The position numbers and the translations under genes were made by a program. Under the pieces are notes generated by a model. The model did no database searches, was not told where the DNA came from, and saw nothing but the letters and a program-made list of their open reading frames with translations. A stretch of DNA of 64,000 nt from Glaciihabitans tibetensis (lineage in GTDB: Bacteria; Actinomycetota; Actinomycetes; Actinomycetales; Microbacteriaceae), in the NCBI RefSeq assembly GCF_003003265.1, contig NZ_PVTL01000008.1, forward strand, positions 1 through 64,000, read 5' to 3'. The number at the start of each line of letters is the position of its first letter. The stretch's first letter is position 1. Shown here one piece after another: positions 46,443 to 55,565 of this stretch.

Positions 46443-47744
46443 ATGACGGACAGTAACCCACCCGCGCCTGCCGCCTCGCGGAGGCGAGACCGCCGTTCGC
46501 TGTACGCAACCCCCCGGCACAGTCGCCATGGCGGCGGGTCCGCTACGGCCTTCATTTTCAAGCTCATCGCCGCGGCTCTCGCTGTGGTTCTGGTGAGCGG
46601 CGCATCCATTGCCGTGGTCAGGGTGTGGAGCCTCGGCACCGCCATCAATAACAACGCAATCGACATCTCGAACCCGGATGACAGTACGCCCCCGCAAATC
46701 GGAGCCATCACCGGCAGCTTCAACATCCTGGTCGTGGGCGTCGACAACGATGAGGAACAGAGTGAGGCGTTCGGTGAACGCGACGCGACGCTGAACGACG
46801 TCAACATCCTCCTCCATGTGTCCGAGGATCACACCTCCGCCACCGTGGTCAGCCTCCCTCGAGACCTCATCACCGCCCAGCCCGCGTGCACCGACCCGGA
46901 GAGCGGTGAAACCTCCTCAGCGCAGAGGAACGTTTCCCTCAACACGGCGTTTGCGCGCGGAGGATTGACCTGCGTTGTCAGCACCGTTGCCGATCTCACC
47001 GACCTGGAGATCGACTACGCAGCCCAGATGTCGTTTAACGCTGTCGTCCAGATGACCGACGCCGTCGGCGGCGTCTCGGTGTGCCTGGCCGAACCGATCG
47101 AAGACGATTATTCCGGGCTCGACCTTCCCGCGGGCACGAACGTGATTTCCGGCCAGACCGCTCTCGCCTTCCTGCGCACCCGTCACGGAGTCGGCGACGG
47201 CAGCGACCTCTCGCGCATCTCGTCGCAGCAGGTCTACATGTCTGCGCTGCTTCGCCAGCTGCAGAGCGACGAAACCCTGACCAACTTCACGCGGCTCTAC
47301 CGGCTGGCAAACGTGGCGGCGACCAACGTACGGTTGTCGACCTCGCTCACGTCCATCGACACCATGGTCTCGATGGCCCAGAGCCTGAGCACCGTTGACC
47401 TGTCGACGATGGCCCTGGTGCAGTACCCCGGCACCACGGGCGACCCCGACTTTCCGGGCAAGGTGATGCCCGACGAGGACGTCGCCGAAGAGCTGTTCGC
47501 CGCCATTGCGGCCGACGAGCCCATCACCCTCGGCGAGGACTCGCTGGGTAGCGGCTCGGTGCTCGACGGCAGCGTGCCGACCGAGGAGCCAGTGGCGACC
47601 GAGACGCCGGTCGCTCCGGTCGCAACGGAGGCGCCCACGGCGACGGATGGCGCGACACCAGCCCCCGAGCCCACCTCGGCGGCGATTGAAGGCCTCACCG
47701 GCCAGACCGCGGCGCAGCAGACCTGCTCCGCAGCTTCTGGCTAA
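46443..47744 (+). CDS. LytR-CpsA-Psr (LCP) family cell-wall glycopolymer transferase
   Basis: A 433-residue membrane-anchored protein: a cytoplasmic basic N-terminus, one transmembrane helix (about 38-62), the LCP domain, and an Ala/Thr/Pro/Glu-rich C-terminal tail with VATE/VATETP-like repeats. LCP marks are VVSLPRDLI (about 138-146), the FNAVVQMTDAVGGV stretch and FLRTRHGVGDGSDLSRISSQ with phosphate-binding arginines. Such enzymes attach wall polymers to peptidoglycan outside the membrane. Confidence 0.88.
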   Translation: MTDSNPPAPAASRRRDRRSLYATPRHSRHGGGSATAFIFKLIAAALAVVLVSGASIAVVRVWSLGTAINNNAIDISNPDDSTPPQIGAITGSFNILVVGVDNDEEQSEAFGERDATLNDVNILLHVSEDHTSATVVSLPRDLITAQPACTDPESGETSSAQRNVSLNTAFARGGLTCVVSTVADLTDLEIDYAAQMSFNAVVQMTDAVGGVSVCLAEPIEDDYSGLDLPAGTNVISGQTALAFLRTRHGVGDGSDLSRISSQQVYMSALLRQLQSDETLTNFTRLYRLANVAATNVRLSTSLTSIDTMVSMAQSLSTVDLSTMALVQYPGTTGDPDFPGKVMPDEDVAEELFAAIAADEPITLGEDSLGSGSVLDGSVPTEEPVATETPVAPVATEAPTATDGATPAPEPTSAAIEGLTGQTAAQQTCSAASG

Positions 47745-47849
47745 CTTCTCGCTTAGCTCGTGTGTGTTCGCGACGATGCCACCCGAAGTGGCGCCAGTCG
47801 TGCCTTCAAGCTGGTATAGTCGTCAGGTTGGGTTTTGGCCCTACAGGAT

Positions 47850-47922
47850 GCGCCCGTAGCTCAGCGGATAGAGCAATTGACTACGGATCAATAGGTCGGG
47901 GGTTCAAATCCCTCCGGGCGCA
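47850..47922 (+). tRNA. tRNA-Arg (ACG anticodon)
   Basis: Acceptor GCGCCCG (47850) pairs with CGGGCGC (47915-47921); the anticodon loop CTACGGA in the stem ATTGA/TCAAT gives ACG, read as ICG after deamination; the T arm is GGGGGTTCAAATCCCTC-like. Length 73 bases, discriminator A, CCA not encoded. Confidence 0.95.
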
Positions 47923-47928
47923 CAGACG

Positions 47929-47964
47929 AAAAGCCCCGCAATCTCAGTGATTGCGGGGCTTTTT
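47929..47964. terminator. strong bidirectional terminator
   Basis: aaaagccccgcaatc is mirrored by gattgcggggctttttc around a five-base loop. An A run on one side and a T run on the other allow use by both the tRNA-Arg and the minus-strand DyP operon, whose last gene ends at 47986. Confidence 0.9.
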
Positions 47965-47985
47965 CGGGTCGTGGGTGCTTTCGTC

Positions 47986-49323
47986 TCACAGCTCCGATAT
48001 CCACTTGAGTGCACTGAGGCTCGGCACGAACAGGTATTCACCGCCCCGGTTGACGACGAAGGTCGGCAGTTCGGTGAGCCGTCGGCGGATCGGCTTGTGG
48101 GGGATTGTGAACTGTTCGCTCCCGCTATTCGGGCCGACGAGCGGATCCTTTTCGTCGGGCGCGCCGAAAAAGAGCCCCTCGTTGATCCATTGCGTCTTCA
48201 CGAACTCGAATTGGCGGTCGATGCGCGCCATCGCGGCGACGAAGATGATGCCGCGGTCGACGCCATCGTCCTCGAGAACGCCATCGGGCAGCATCGGGCC
48301 GTAGCTCGTGCTGCGGCGCATCAGGCGATGGAGTCGAGGAACGCCGATGATCGAGGCATCGCGCGGGTTCATACGTCGTGCGTGCGCGCCCACCGGGCAC
48401 TTGATTCCTCGCGGGTCATCGGCCTCGTACATAAACGCATTGCTCCGCTCGATATCGCCGCCGAGCGCGGGGTCGTCCGCGTCTGGAGAGAGGACCAGGG
48501 GTGCACCGCTGGTCCATCGACCAACCATCTTCGCGGCGAGCAGCTCCTCATCCGCGCGATCTTTAGCGCGATCCCGCAGGTACTGCCGGTAGGCCGCGAC
48601 TCGCGTGTGAAGTTTGCGAACCACGAGGAACGTGCCGTTGCGGCCCAGTACCTCGGGCTGCGGCGTTGGGCTGATCTCACCCACTTCGTTCGGGTACCCC
48701 AGCAGAAACTCTCCCGCCTTGACGGGTGCTTCGTGAGGGTTGGTGCCGGGGATGCCGCTGCCTTCTACCGCCGGATTGCTCAACCCGTCCTTGAATCCGA
48801 AAGAGGTCTTCTCGCCTTCCTGCGCGTACACCTCCTGGCGCCAAATTACCTCGACGCCGGCGTAGTCCCGGTACGTTTCCCGAGCACTCTCGACGACGGT
48901 TGCCAGTCGCTCGGTATCGGGAGACAGCGCGGAGAGGGCGATGTGTACGTCCCCGGTTCCCAGTGGCGCCTCCCAGTGCTCTGGCGCACTCTCGCCGACA
49001 TCACCAAGGGATTCGGCGCGAGCGGCCATCCCCTCCTGGAACTCCTTGGGGAACGTGCGCAGCGATTGCTCGGGCACGCCGAGCACCCTGAGGCCTTCAA
49101 ACGAGATACCGACAGTCACCCACGCCTGCTTGTCTCGTCCTGCGGGATCACTGGCGGACGCGACCACGGGCAGCAGCCGTCCCAGCAGTTGTCGCCCCTG
49201 CCGTGGGTCGTCGACCCGCAAGAGGATGTAGACCCCGACGTAGGGGGTCGGGCGCGGGTGCAGCGCGCCGTTCTGGATGTCTGCGAGCTCCAGGGTGATG
49301 GCCTCCGCGGTGCTCATGGTCAC
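47986..49323 (-). CDS. DyP-type peroxidase
   Basis: A 445-residue haem peroxidase of the dye-decolorising family. GFKDG at 176-180 holds the distal aspartate D179 and the proximal haem ligand is H314 in VGAHARRMNP. The length fits the larger C/D-type proteins, not the ~300-residue B type. There is no Tat or Sec signal (MTMSTAEAITLELADIQNGA), so it is cytosolic, and no encapsulin gene is near. It is the last gene of a six-gene minus-strand operon and overlaps the unknown gene upstream by four bases (ATGA). Confidence 0.9.
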   Translation of the reverse strand: MTMSTAEAITLELADIQNGALHPRPTPYVGVYILLRVDDPRQGRQLLGRLLPVVASASDPAGRDKQAWVTVGISFEGLRVLGVPEQSLRTFPKEFQEGMAARAESLGDVGESAPEHWEAPLGTGDVHIALSALSPDTERLATVVESARETYRDYAGVEVIWRQEVYAQEGEKTSFGFKDGLSNPAVEGSGIPGTNPHEAPVKAGEFLLGYPNEVGEISPTPQPEVLGRNGTFLVVRKLHTRVAAYRQYLRDRAKDRADEELLAAKMVGRWTSGAPLVLSPDADDPALGGDIERSNAFMYEADDPRGIKCPVGAHARRMNPRDASIIGVPRLHRLMRRSTSYGPMLPDGVLEDDGVDRGIIFVAAMARIDRQFEFVKTQWINEGLFFGAPDEKDPLVGPNSGSEQFTIPHKPIRRRLTELPTFVVNRGGEYLFVPSLSALKWISEL

Positions 49324-50003
49324 TCCGATGCCAGGTCGAGCAGTGGTCGCAACGCGGGATGGGAGAGAGCCTCGGCCGCATCGGGATGATCCAGTACCTC
49401 GTCGAAGGCCTTCTTCAGCTCCTTCATCTTGTACTGCTCAACGACAGTGTCGCCGAAGGAGCGAAGGTAGGCCGTCGCTGTCACACGGTTCTGGTTGAAC
49501 AGCACCTTGATGTCGTTCGCGGTCGGGATGTTGTCGGGGCCGAAGTCTCCGGCCTCCTCGAGGTGCTGCATCCAGTTCGCGTAGATTCGGCGCTGCTTCT
49601 CGGTCGGCACCGAGTCATCGATATACGGGTCCCAGTCGGTGTCGAACTCGGTGGTGTGCAGATACCGTGTGTCGTTGTCGAACAGCGTGCACGTCATTGT
49701 CTGGATGCCTGTCGCCACGATCGCGAGTTTGCTGTTGCGCTCTTCGCTCTCCTTGAACTTGCGCAATTCCTCCTTGAGCGCTTCGGCGTGCCCGGGCTTG
49801 ACGTGGAAGAAGAGGCGCAGCTCGGTGACGTGCCCGACCTTGAGACCCATTTTCGCGTCATAGTTCTCCGGAAACTCGTACTCGCGGTTCCGCTTGTCCA
49901 CCGCGTCCTGTTGCGTCGCGCGGAGTTGGCCAATTTTCTCGACGAGGTCATCCGTACCGGCGTTCGACAGGGCCGCGTAGTCGATGTTGATGTCGTCCGA
50001 CAT
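49320..50003 (-). CDS. unknown protein in the DyP operon
   Basis: A 227-residue soluble protein. I do not recognise a family. It opens SDDINIDYAALSNAGTDDLV, and residues 59-125 (LRLFFHVKPGHAEALKEELR, then a strand-rich LYLHTTEFDTDWDPYIDD-like part) look like a ferredoxin-like fold of the Dabb/DyP half-domain kind. Charged helices follow and MKELKKAFDEVLDHPDAAEA is near the C-terminus. It has no signal peptide. It overlaps the peroxidase gene, so it probably works with it, as a partner or delivery subunit; this is inference. Confidence 0.72.
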   Translation of the reverse strand: MSDDINIDYAALSNAGTDDLVEKIGQLRATQQDAVDKRNREYEFPENYDAKMGLKVGHVTELRLFFHVKPGHAEALKEELRKFKESEERNSKLAIVATGIQTMTCTLFDNDTRYLHTTEFDTDWDPYIDDSVPTEKQRRIYANWMQHLEEAGDFGPDNIPTANDIKVLFNQNRVTATAYLRSFGDTVVEQYKMKELKKAFDEVLDHPDAAEALSHPALRPLLDLASE

Positions 50004-50020
50004 GGTTGTTCCTTCCTTCG

Positions 50021-51031
50021 TTAGCGCGTGGCTCGAGCCACGAGGTTCGCGGCACGGCCGGTCGGCCGCACCTCGAAGTTCTTCACGGCGAGCGGAAGCG
50101 CTCGCTTCAGATCGCCCGCGTCGAGCCAGAATTCCGCGGCGTGATCGGCGAAGGCCTCGACATGGCGCTCGACCAGCTCGTCGTAGCGAGCCGCGGCGAC
50201 GTTGCGCCAGTAGCGGGACTCCTCGCGCTCGTGCCTGCCGTCGAAGATGTGGGCGAGTTGGGCGGCGTAGTCAGGATCGTCCGATGTGGTGGCGAGGGGT
50301 AACAGCCTCGCGATCGCCGAGTCCGTTTCGCCCAACGCGGCCTCGACTTCGGCCAGGTGGCCGACCGCCGGGGCGTACGCGGGCAGCCGACGCACAGCCG
50401 ACTCCAACCAGGCGCGGGCCCGCCCCAGATTGCCCGCGGCGATCCACATATGCGCGCGCTTGAAGTCGAGTTGCGCGACGGGAATCGGCGAGACGCCGCG
50501 GTAGCGTTCCCGACTCGCGGCGAAGAGCTCTTCGGCGGTCGCGGTGTCGCCGCGGTCGGCGTGCACCGTCGCGAGGTTTCCCAGCGAGGTGAAATCCGAA
50601 CGGAGGTCGTCCGCAGAGATAAAGATTGCCAGCGCTTCGTCATAGCGCCCGACGGCCTGGAGAACCACCGCGCGCTCCCCGTCGACCTCGCGCGGGTCCC
50701 CACCGAGTCGTGTCGCCTCCTCGAGCTCGGCGAGGGCATCGCGGAAGCGATGGAGCGTCGCCCGAGTGCGCGCGAGGGCGAGGTGCGCGTTCCCGTCGTC
50801 CGGGGTCTCGACAGCCAGCTGTTCTGCCAGTGCGGTTGCCCACTCGTAGTCGCTTACGCGGCCGAGGAGGTGGCCGCGCAAGAGGATGAGCTCGATGAGC
50901 CCGGACTCGCTGCGCGCCGGGAGACGTCGCGCCGTGGCATCCCGCAGCATGCCCTCGATTTGGGCGCGCAGGTTATCCATTGCGAGCGCACCCGCCGTGG
51001 TTCGAAGGTCGGAGTCGAGTGTCTGTGTCAT
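50021..51031 (-). CDS. TPR-repeat protein
   Basis: A 336-residue helical protein with several tetratricopeptide-like units, e.g. WATALAEQLAVETPDDGNAH, LARTRATLHRFRDALAELEE and HLAEVEAALGETDSAIARLL. No catalytic motif, membrane span or signal is seen; a cytosolic scaffold for the other operon products is the simplest role. It overlaps the DUF4331 gene upstream by four bases and lies 17 bases before the unknown 227-residue gene. Confidence 0.82.
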   Translation of the reverse strand: MTQTLDSDLRTTAGALAMDNLRAQIEGMLRDATARRLPARSESGLIELILLRGHLLGRVSDYEWATALAEQLAVETPDDGNAHLALARTRATLHRFRDALAELEEATRLGGDPREVDGERAVVLQAVGRYDEALAIFISADDLRSDFTSLGNLATVHADRGDTATAEELFAASRERYRGVSPIPVAQLDFKRAHMWIAAGNLGRARAWLESAVRRLPAYAPAVGHLAEVEAALGETDSAIARLLPLATTSDDPDYAAQLAHIFDGRHEREESRYWRNVAAARYDELVERHVEAFADHAAEFWLDAGDLKRALPLAVKNFEVRPTGRAANLVARATR

Positions 51032-52170
51032 CGCCCGGTCTTTGCTTGCCCCAGTGACGGCAGCTTGGGGGTGGGCGGGTTGAGCTCTGGCGGCACCAGG
51101 TACGGGAACTCGTCTGAGGCAGGAACCGCGGGTCCATCGATGCCGTGCGTCAATTGCGGGCCATTGCCTGCGTTGACGAACACGTTCATAAATGTGCCCA
51201 TGCAGTCGTCGTTCGGGGCGCGGCCGCCACAGGTCGCGTGCGTCGCGCCGTTCTGCATCGCCCGCTCGATCTCGAAGAAGGTGCCGTCGCCCGAGAAGGG
51301 TTTCGATACGTCCACGACCATGAAGTCGGCGAGCAGGAGCTCGGTGAGCGGATGAGCACCGTCGGCGCTGAGGGGCCAGTCGACCTTTCCGTCCAGGCCA
51401 TCCCAGAACGCGAGGTTGGCGTTCATTCGGGAGTGGAACGCGCCGAGGTAGGCGGGGCCAAGCGCGAACGCGTCCTCCTCGTTGTAGAGGTCGCGGATCT
51501 CCAGGTCGCTGTTGACCGGGTCGAAGCCTTTGGGAAACAGAACAACGTTCTTGATGTCTGGACGTCCGTAACGTTCGAGTCGAAATTGTGGCGCGCCCGC
51601 GATTGCGGTCTCACCGACGACGGCGAACAGAGGCCCTTGGTCGTCGGGGAACATCGCCGATCGGTCACACTCGATCACGATGCTCAGAACGTTCTGATGC
51701 GCCACGGTGCTATAGCCAGGGTTCGTGAACGCAAGCTGCCGCGTCATGATCGAACGGATCACCGCGGGCCCGTCGAAGAAGAACGGATCCATGCGCTGGC
51801 CAGCGAAAACCCGGTAGCTGTCGCCCGCTGTGCCCTCCTCCCCGACGCGAAATGTCAGCGATTCTCCGTTCGGTGCGATGCACGTGCCCTCCTGCACGTC
51901 GCCGCCAGCGGGCGCGTTGAAGACGCAGCTGAACACGTACTCGGTATCGCCGACGTCGAACACCCGCGCGGATGGGTCGACGGACACCGGTCGGATGCGA
52001 AACCGGTAGTCGACGACGTCGGAGAACCGTGCTGTCGGACCCGCGAACGGGAACACGTTGAGCACGAGAACGAGCGAGCCCGAACGTTCCGGGCTCGGAA
52101 ACACGAACATATCCGTGATGTCGAGCGCCGAATCCGAAAACGCCCGCGGGCCGGAGCCGTGGTCAGACAT
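51028..52170 (-). CDS. DUF4331 family protein
   Basis: A 380-residue protein of the DUF4331 family: SALDITDMFVFPSPERSGSL near the start, followed by YRFRIRPVS and later PDIKNVVLFPKGFDPVNSDL. Family members are often exported, but this one starts MSDHGSGPRAFSD with no signal peptide, so it is probably cytosolic. It carries aspartate-rich stretches that might bind metal. It overlaps the hydrolase gene by eight bases and the TPR gene by four. Function is unknown in general. Confidence 0.8.
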   Translation of the reverse strand: MSDHGSGPRAFSDSALDITDMFVFPSPERSGSLVLVLNVFPFAGPTARFSDVVDYRFRIRPVSVDPSARVFDVGDTEYVFSCVFNAPAGGDVQEGTCIAPNGESLTFRVGEEGTAGDSYRVFAGQRMDPFFFDGPAVIRSIMTRQLAFTNPGYSTVAHQNVLSIVIECDRSAMFPDDQGPLFAVVGETAIAGAPQFRLERYGRPDIKNVVLFPKGFDPVNSDLEIRDLYNEEDAFALGPAYLGAFHSRMNANLAFWDGLDGKVDWPLSADGAHPLTELLLADFMVVDVSKPFSGDGTFFEIERAMQNGATHATCGGRAPNDDCMGTFMNVFVNAGNGPQLTHGIDGPAVPASDEFPYLVPPELNPPTPKLPSLGQAKTGR

Positions 52171-53179
52171 CGCCTACGCTCCGCAGAAAATCCACGAGGG
52201 CAACATTCACATTGGCCGGGTCTTCGTCGGGCGGCGAGTGCCCAACGCCCGGGAGAGTGATGATCCCCTGCAGGCCGGGAAATGTCGTGTACAGTCCCGC
52301 CAGCGCCGCCGCCTGGCGATCGACGCCGAACAAGGGCTTCGCCGAAGGGTCGCGATCGCCGGTGAGGAACGCTGCCGGTTGCGTGACCGTGACTCCGCTG
52401 AGAAACGAGGTGTTCCGCCACGTCGCGTCCTGGGCTGCGTACCAATTCAGTGCACCCTGGATGCCGCGGCGATCGAACTCCGCCACGGCGTAGTCGATCA
52501 CCCGGTCGTTCAGAAATGGCGGGAGCACGAGGGGAACGGTGTACGTGTCCTCGAACCGCTCCTCGCCCTTTTTCCAGAACGCGCGCCATTGCTCGTCATC
52601 GGTGCACGCCCCCGATACGGAGTAGTAGACGCCCGTGATGTAGCCGCGGATGTCTCTCATGATGGCGTCACCGGAGTCGGGTCGCGCGAAGTACTCCTGA
52701 TAGAACTCAAGGTCCTCCGGAAGTTTTGCGAAACTCTCCACCGGGCTGACCGGCGGGCGCGGCGATGGGGGCGAGCACATCATAAACAGCGCCCGGAACA
52801 GGTCGGGCCGCATCGCGAGGGCGTGGTACCCGACCGACGTCCCAAAGTCGTGCCCCACGAGGATCGCCGTCTTCTCGCCCAGCGCGCCCAAAAGGCCGAC
52901 GAGGTCGCCCACGAGGTGAGTCTGGTCGTAGTCGTTCACGTCGGCCGGGGCATCCGTCTGTCCATAGCCGCGCTGATCGGGCGCGACCACCCGAAAGCCG
53001 GATGCCGCAAGCACCTTGATCTGGTGCCGCCAGAGGTACCAGAGGAACGGAAAGCCATGCAGCAGGATGACGAGCGGACCTTTGCCCTCGTCGACGTAGT
53101 GCATTCGGAGGCCGTTGACGTCGGCGAACTGATGGTGGAAGACCCGAGGGTCATCAACATCGACGTCGAGCAGCGACAT
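52163..53179 (-). CDS. epoxide hydrolase-like alpha/beta hydrolase
   Basis: A 338-residue alpha/beta hydrolase with an aspartate nucleophile: oxyanion motif HGFP at 41-44, D111 in VGHDFGTS, acid in GDRDPSAK (D275/D277) and H314 in GVGHSPPDED. A cap domain with Tyr-rich LEFYQEYF (158-165) supports epoxide hydrolase, though dehalogenase is possible. There is no signal peptide. It is the second gene of the operon, 7 bases after the Mo enzyme. Confidence 0.83.
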   Translation of the reverse strand: MSLLDVDVDDPRVFHHQFADVNGLRMHYVDEGKGPLVILLHGFPFLWYLWRHQIKVLAASGFRVVAPDQRGYGQTDAPADVNDYDQTHLVGDLVGLLGALGEKTAILVGHDFGTSVGYHALAMRPDLFRALFMMCSPPSPRPPVSPVESFAKLPEDLEFYQEYFARPDSGDAIMRDIRGYITGVYYSVSGACTDDEQWRAFWKKGEERFEDTYTVPLVLPPFLNDRVIDYAVAEFDRRGIQGALNWYAAQDATWRNTSFLSGVTVTQPAAFLTGDRDPSAKPLFGVDRQAAALAGLYTTFPGLQGIITLPGVGHSPPDEDPANVNVALVDFLRSVGDV

Positions 53180-53186
53180 GACGCGC

Positions 53187-54323
53187 TCAGCTCACCGTGA
53201 TGGGGGTTTTGAAGACCCCGGTCCATTCGTAACCGTTGGGGTTCCAATTCACCGAACCGTCGAGCGGCTGGCTGCGCCCGAGGTAGTCAATGGCACGCGC
53301 CCAGATCTCATGCTCGCCGGGATCCAGCTGCACCTGCGTGCTCCAGAGGTACCAGGCGTAGGGACTGTCCGGAGTGTCAAACTGTGTCGGCTGCCACGTC
53401 TCGCCCCGATCCACCGACACCAGCACGGCCTCGAGCCGAGCCATGCCGTCGTTGTAGGCGACCCCACTCACGGTCACGGTGCCGCGGGCAACCGTCGCGT
53501 GGGGAGCGGGCTCCAGCACGTAGCTCATCAGTTTGATGAGCCAGGTTGGCCGACTGTTGTCGAGGGTGAATTCGAAGTCGTCGCCGGGCTTCACGGGCGA
53601 CAGCGGCACCCGGTACTCGACCGCATGATAAAAACACGTCGACTCCGACACCTCGAATCGCAGGCGCGCGAGCCACTTCAACTGCATGGTCCCGAAGAAC
53701 CCGGGGGTGATGAGGCGAACCGGCCCGCCGTGGATACCGGGAAGCGGCTCGCCGTTGAGCCGCAGGGCGATGATGCTCGTCGCGAGCACGTCGGCGACGG
53801 GCAGGCTGTGCTCGAGGTCGGATAGCTCCGGCCCCATCGCGCCCTCGCGCCCCTCGGCGGTGACGTACCTGACCTGCGGGTCGATGATCACGCCGTGCTT
53901 CTCGAGCACCGCCGACAGTGGCACACCTGAGAAGACCACATTCGCGACGCCGCCCTGGTTCCACGGGGTACCGGGGATGCTCGGATACATCGCCCGCCCG
54001 TTGCCTGAGCACTGGAGCACCATCTCGTACTCGACCTGCTCCATGTCGAGCAGCTCTTCGGCCTGGATGACAATTCGCGACGGTGTCATCAGGCCGACGA
54101 GCTCGATCTCCCACCCCTCGATCGGCCGAGCCGCGACAGTGTGCGCCTCGGGGAAGTCCTGGATGTTGCGGATGAAGATGCGGTCCGTGGTCGTGATGCG
54201 CTGCCCCGCCATGAGGGCGATGGGCGTCGCCGCGACCAGCGGCTGCGGTGACAGCACTTCGAGGTCGGGGTGCTTTCCCTCGACCCAGAGGTCACCGATG
54301 TCCTGTGTTGTTAGCTCCACCAC
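53187..54323 (-). CDS. sulfite oxidase-fold molybdopterin enzyme
   Basis: A 378-residue protein with the molybdopterin domain of the sulfite oxidase family followed by the Mo-co dimerisation domain (from about residue 255). The Mo-binding cysteine is C105 in VLQCSGNGRAMYPSIPGTPW. Unlike SorA, MsrP or the eukaryotic enzyme there is no haem domain and no Tat signal; the N-terminus is MVELTTQDIGDLWVEGKHPD. It is therefore probably cytosolic and needs another electron acceptor. The start is GTG 54323. It opens the six-gene operon; physiological substrate unknown. Confidence 0.85.
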   Translation of the reverse strand: MVELTTQDIGDLWVEGKHPDLEVLSPQPLVAATPIALMAGQRITTTDRIFIRNIQDFPEAHTVAARPIEGWEIELVGLMTPSRIVIQAEELLDMEQVEYEMVLQCSGNGRAMYPSIPGTPWNQGGVANVVFSGVPLSAVLEKHGVIIDPQVRYVTAEGREGAMGPELSDLEHSLPVADVLATSIIALRLNGEPLPGIHGGPVRLITPGFFGTMQLKWLARLRFEVSESTCFYHAVEYRVPLSPVKPGDDFEFTLDNSRPTWLIKLMSYVLEPAPHATVARGTVTVSGVAYNDGMARLEAVLVSVDRGETWQPTQFDTPDSPYAWYLWSTQVQLDPGEHEIWARAIDYLGRSQPLDGSVNWNPNGYEWTGVFKTPITVS

Positions 54324-54469
54324 GATGTGTCCTCACGTTGGCACCAGTGCATCTCCCCGCTCTCGAAAGGTACGTCGAATGGATGTCGTGAGGCCTCACC
54401 CCTAGCGGATGAAGCACTTCGGACCGCACTCCATGACCCTGAACATGGCGGCCTGATCTCGGAGGATCC

Positions 54470-55459
54470 ATGCATGTACCGGACGGATTTTTGGACACAC
54501 CCACCTCGATCGGCACGGCTCTCGTCGCCGCGGCAGCACTCGCGTTCGCGCTGAAACGTGCGCGCAGCGAGCACCCCGGAACGCGCCTGGCGCCGGCAGC
54601 AGGCGGTGTCGCCACGTTCGTGTTCGCGGCGCACCTGGTGAACTATCCGATCGGCGGCGGCACGAGCGGCCACCTTCTGGGTGCCGCGCTTGCCGCTGTG
54701 CTTGTTGGACCGGGGACCGCCATCGTTTGTATCAGCATCGTCCTCGCGGTGCAGATGCTCCTGTTTGCTGACGGCGGCGCCACCGCGCTCGGTACGAACG
54801 TTTTGCTCATGGCGGTCATCGGCGTCCTGGTGAGTTGGGGCGCCTTCCTTTTCGTTCGACGAGCGTTGCCCCGCGGCATCCCGTCCATCGTCGTTGCTGC
54901 AGCGATCGCCGGGCTTCTGTCCGTGCCGACGGTTGCCCTCGCGCTCGCGGGGCTTTACGCGTTTGCCGGCAACACGCCCGTTGATGGCGGCATGCTCTTC
55001 GCCGCGATGCTCGGGCCACACGTTCTCATCGGTGTCGGCGAGGCCGTGATCACCACCGCGGCCGTCGCCGCGGTGATAGCCCTCCGTCCCGACCTTGTGT
55101 ACGGAGCGCGGAGCATTCCGCTGGAGCCAGCCGTTGCGACCAGGCGATCGTCGGCGTTCGCCCTGCAGGCGGGGACGGTCGGTGTCACGGTGCTTCTGGT
55201 CGGCGGGATCGCGCACATCGCGTCCGGACATCCCGACGCGCTGGAGCGCGTCGCCGGCGATCTCGGGTTGGTCGACACGGGGCTCGCGGTTGTGGCCAGC
55301 CCGTTTGCCGGATACCTGGTTACGCAGCTGGGTGACTCATGGCTGTCATCGACGGTGGCGGGTTTCGTCGGATGTGCGGCGGTACTCGCTATCGCGGCCC
55401 TGACTCGGCTTACAGCTGACGCGACTTCGTCTCGTAGGGCAGCGCCGCTTCGGCTGTAG
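54470..55459 (+). CDS. CbiM/NikM-like ECF metal transporter component with fused N-type domain
   Basis: A 329-residue membrane protein with about seven to eight helices. The N-terminus MHVPDGFLD is the conserved start of CbiM/NikM proteins, where His2 helps bind Co2+ or Ni2+. The last third has a PDGLE-like segment (HPDALERVAGDLGL) and a further helix, as in fused CbiMN/NikMN proteins. GGAGG lies just before ATG 54470. The usual ATPase (O) and T (Q) subunits are not adjacent, which is unusual. It is divergent from the Mo-enzyme operon. Confidence 0.82.
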   Translation: MHVPDGFLDTPTSIGTALVAAAALAFALKRARSEHPGTRLAPAAGGVATFVFAAHLVNYPIGGGTSGHLLGAALAAVLVGPGTAIVCISIVLAVQMLLFADGGATALGTNVLLMAVIGVLVSWGAFLFVRRALPRGIPSIVVAAAIAGLLSVPTVALALAGLYAFAGNTPVDGGMLFAAMLGPHVLIGVGEAVITTAAVAAVIALRPDLVYGARSIPLEPAVATRRSSAFALQAGTVGVTVLLVGGIAHIASGHPDALERVAGDLGLVDTGLAVVASPFAGYLVTQLGDSWLSSTVAGFVGCAAVLAIAALTRLTADATSSRRAAPLRL

Positions 55460-55565
55460 TCGGCGGGTCAAACGGATCATTCCCCTGGCGGCGATGATCT
55501 GGTTCAGTGGAGCGTCTGACAGGCGCGAAGACGCCCACCAACCACCGAACAGGGGAAATGAACCT

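Noticed and set aside
54324-54469. Possible cobalamin, nickel/cobalt or Moco riboswitch between the Mo enzyme and CbiM-like genes
   Set aside because: None of the conserved elements of those riboswitches could be recognised in this 146-base gap; a covariance-model search would settle it.
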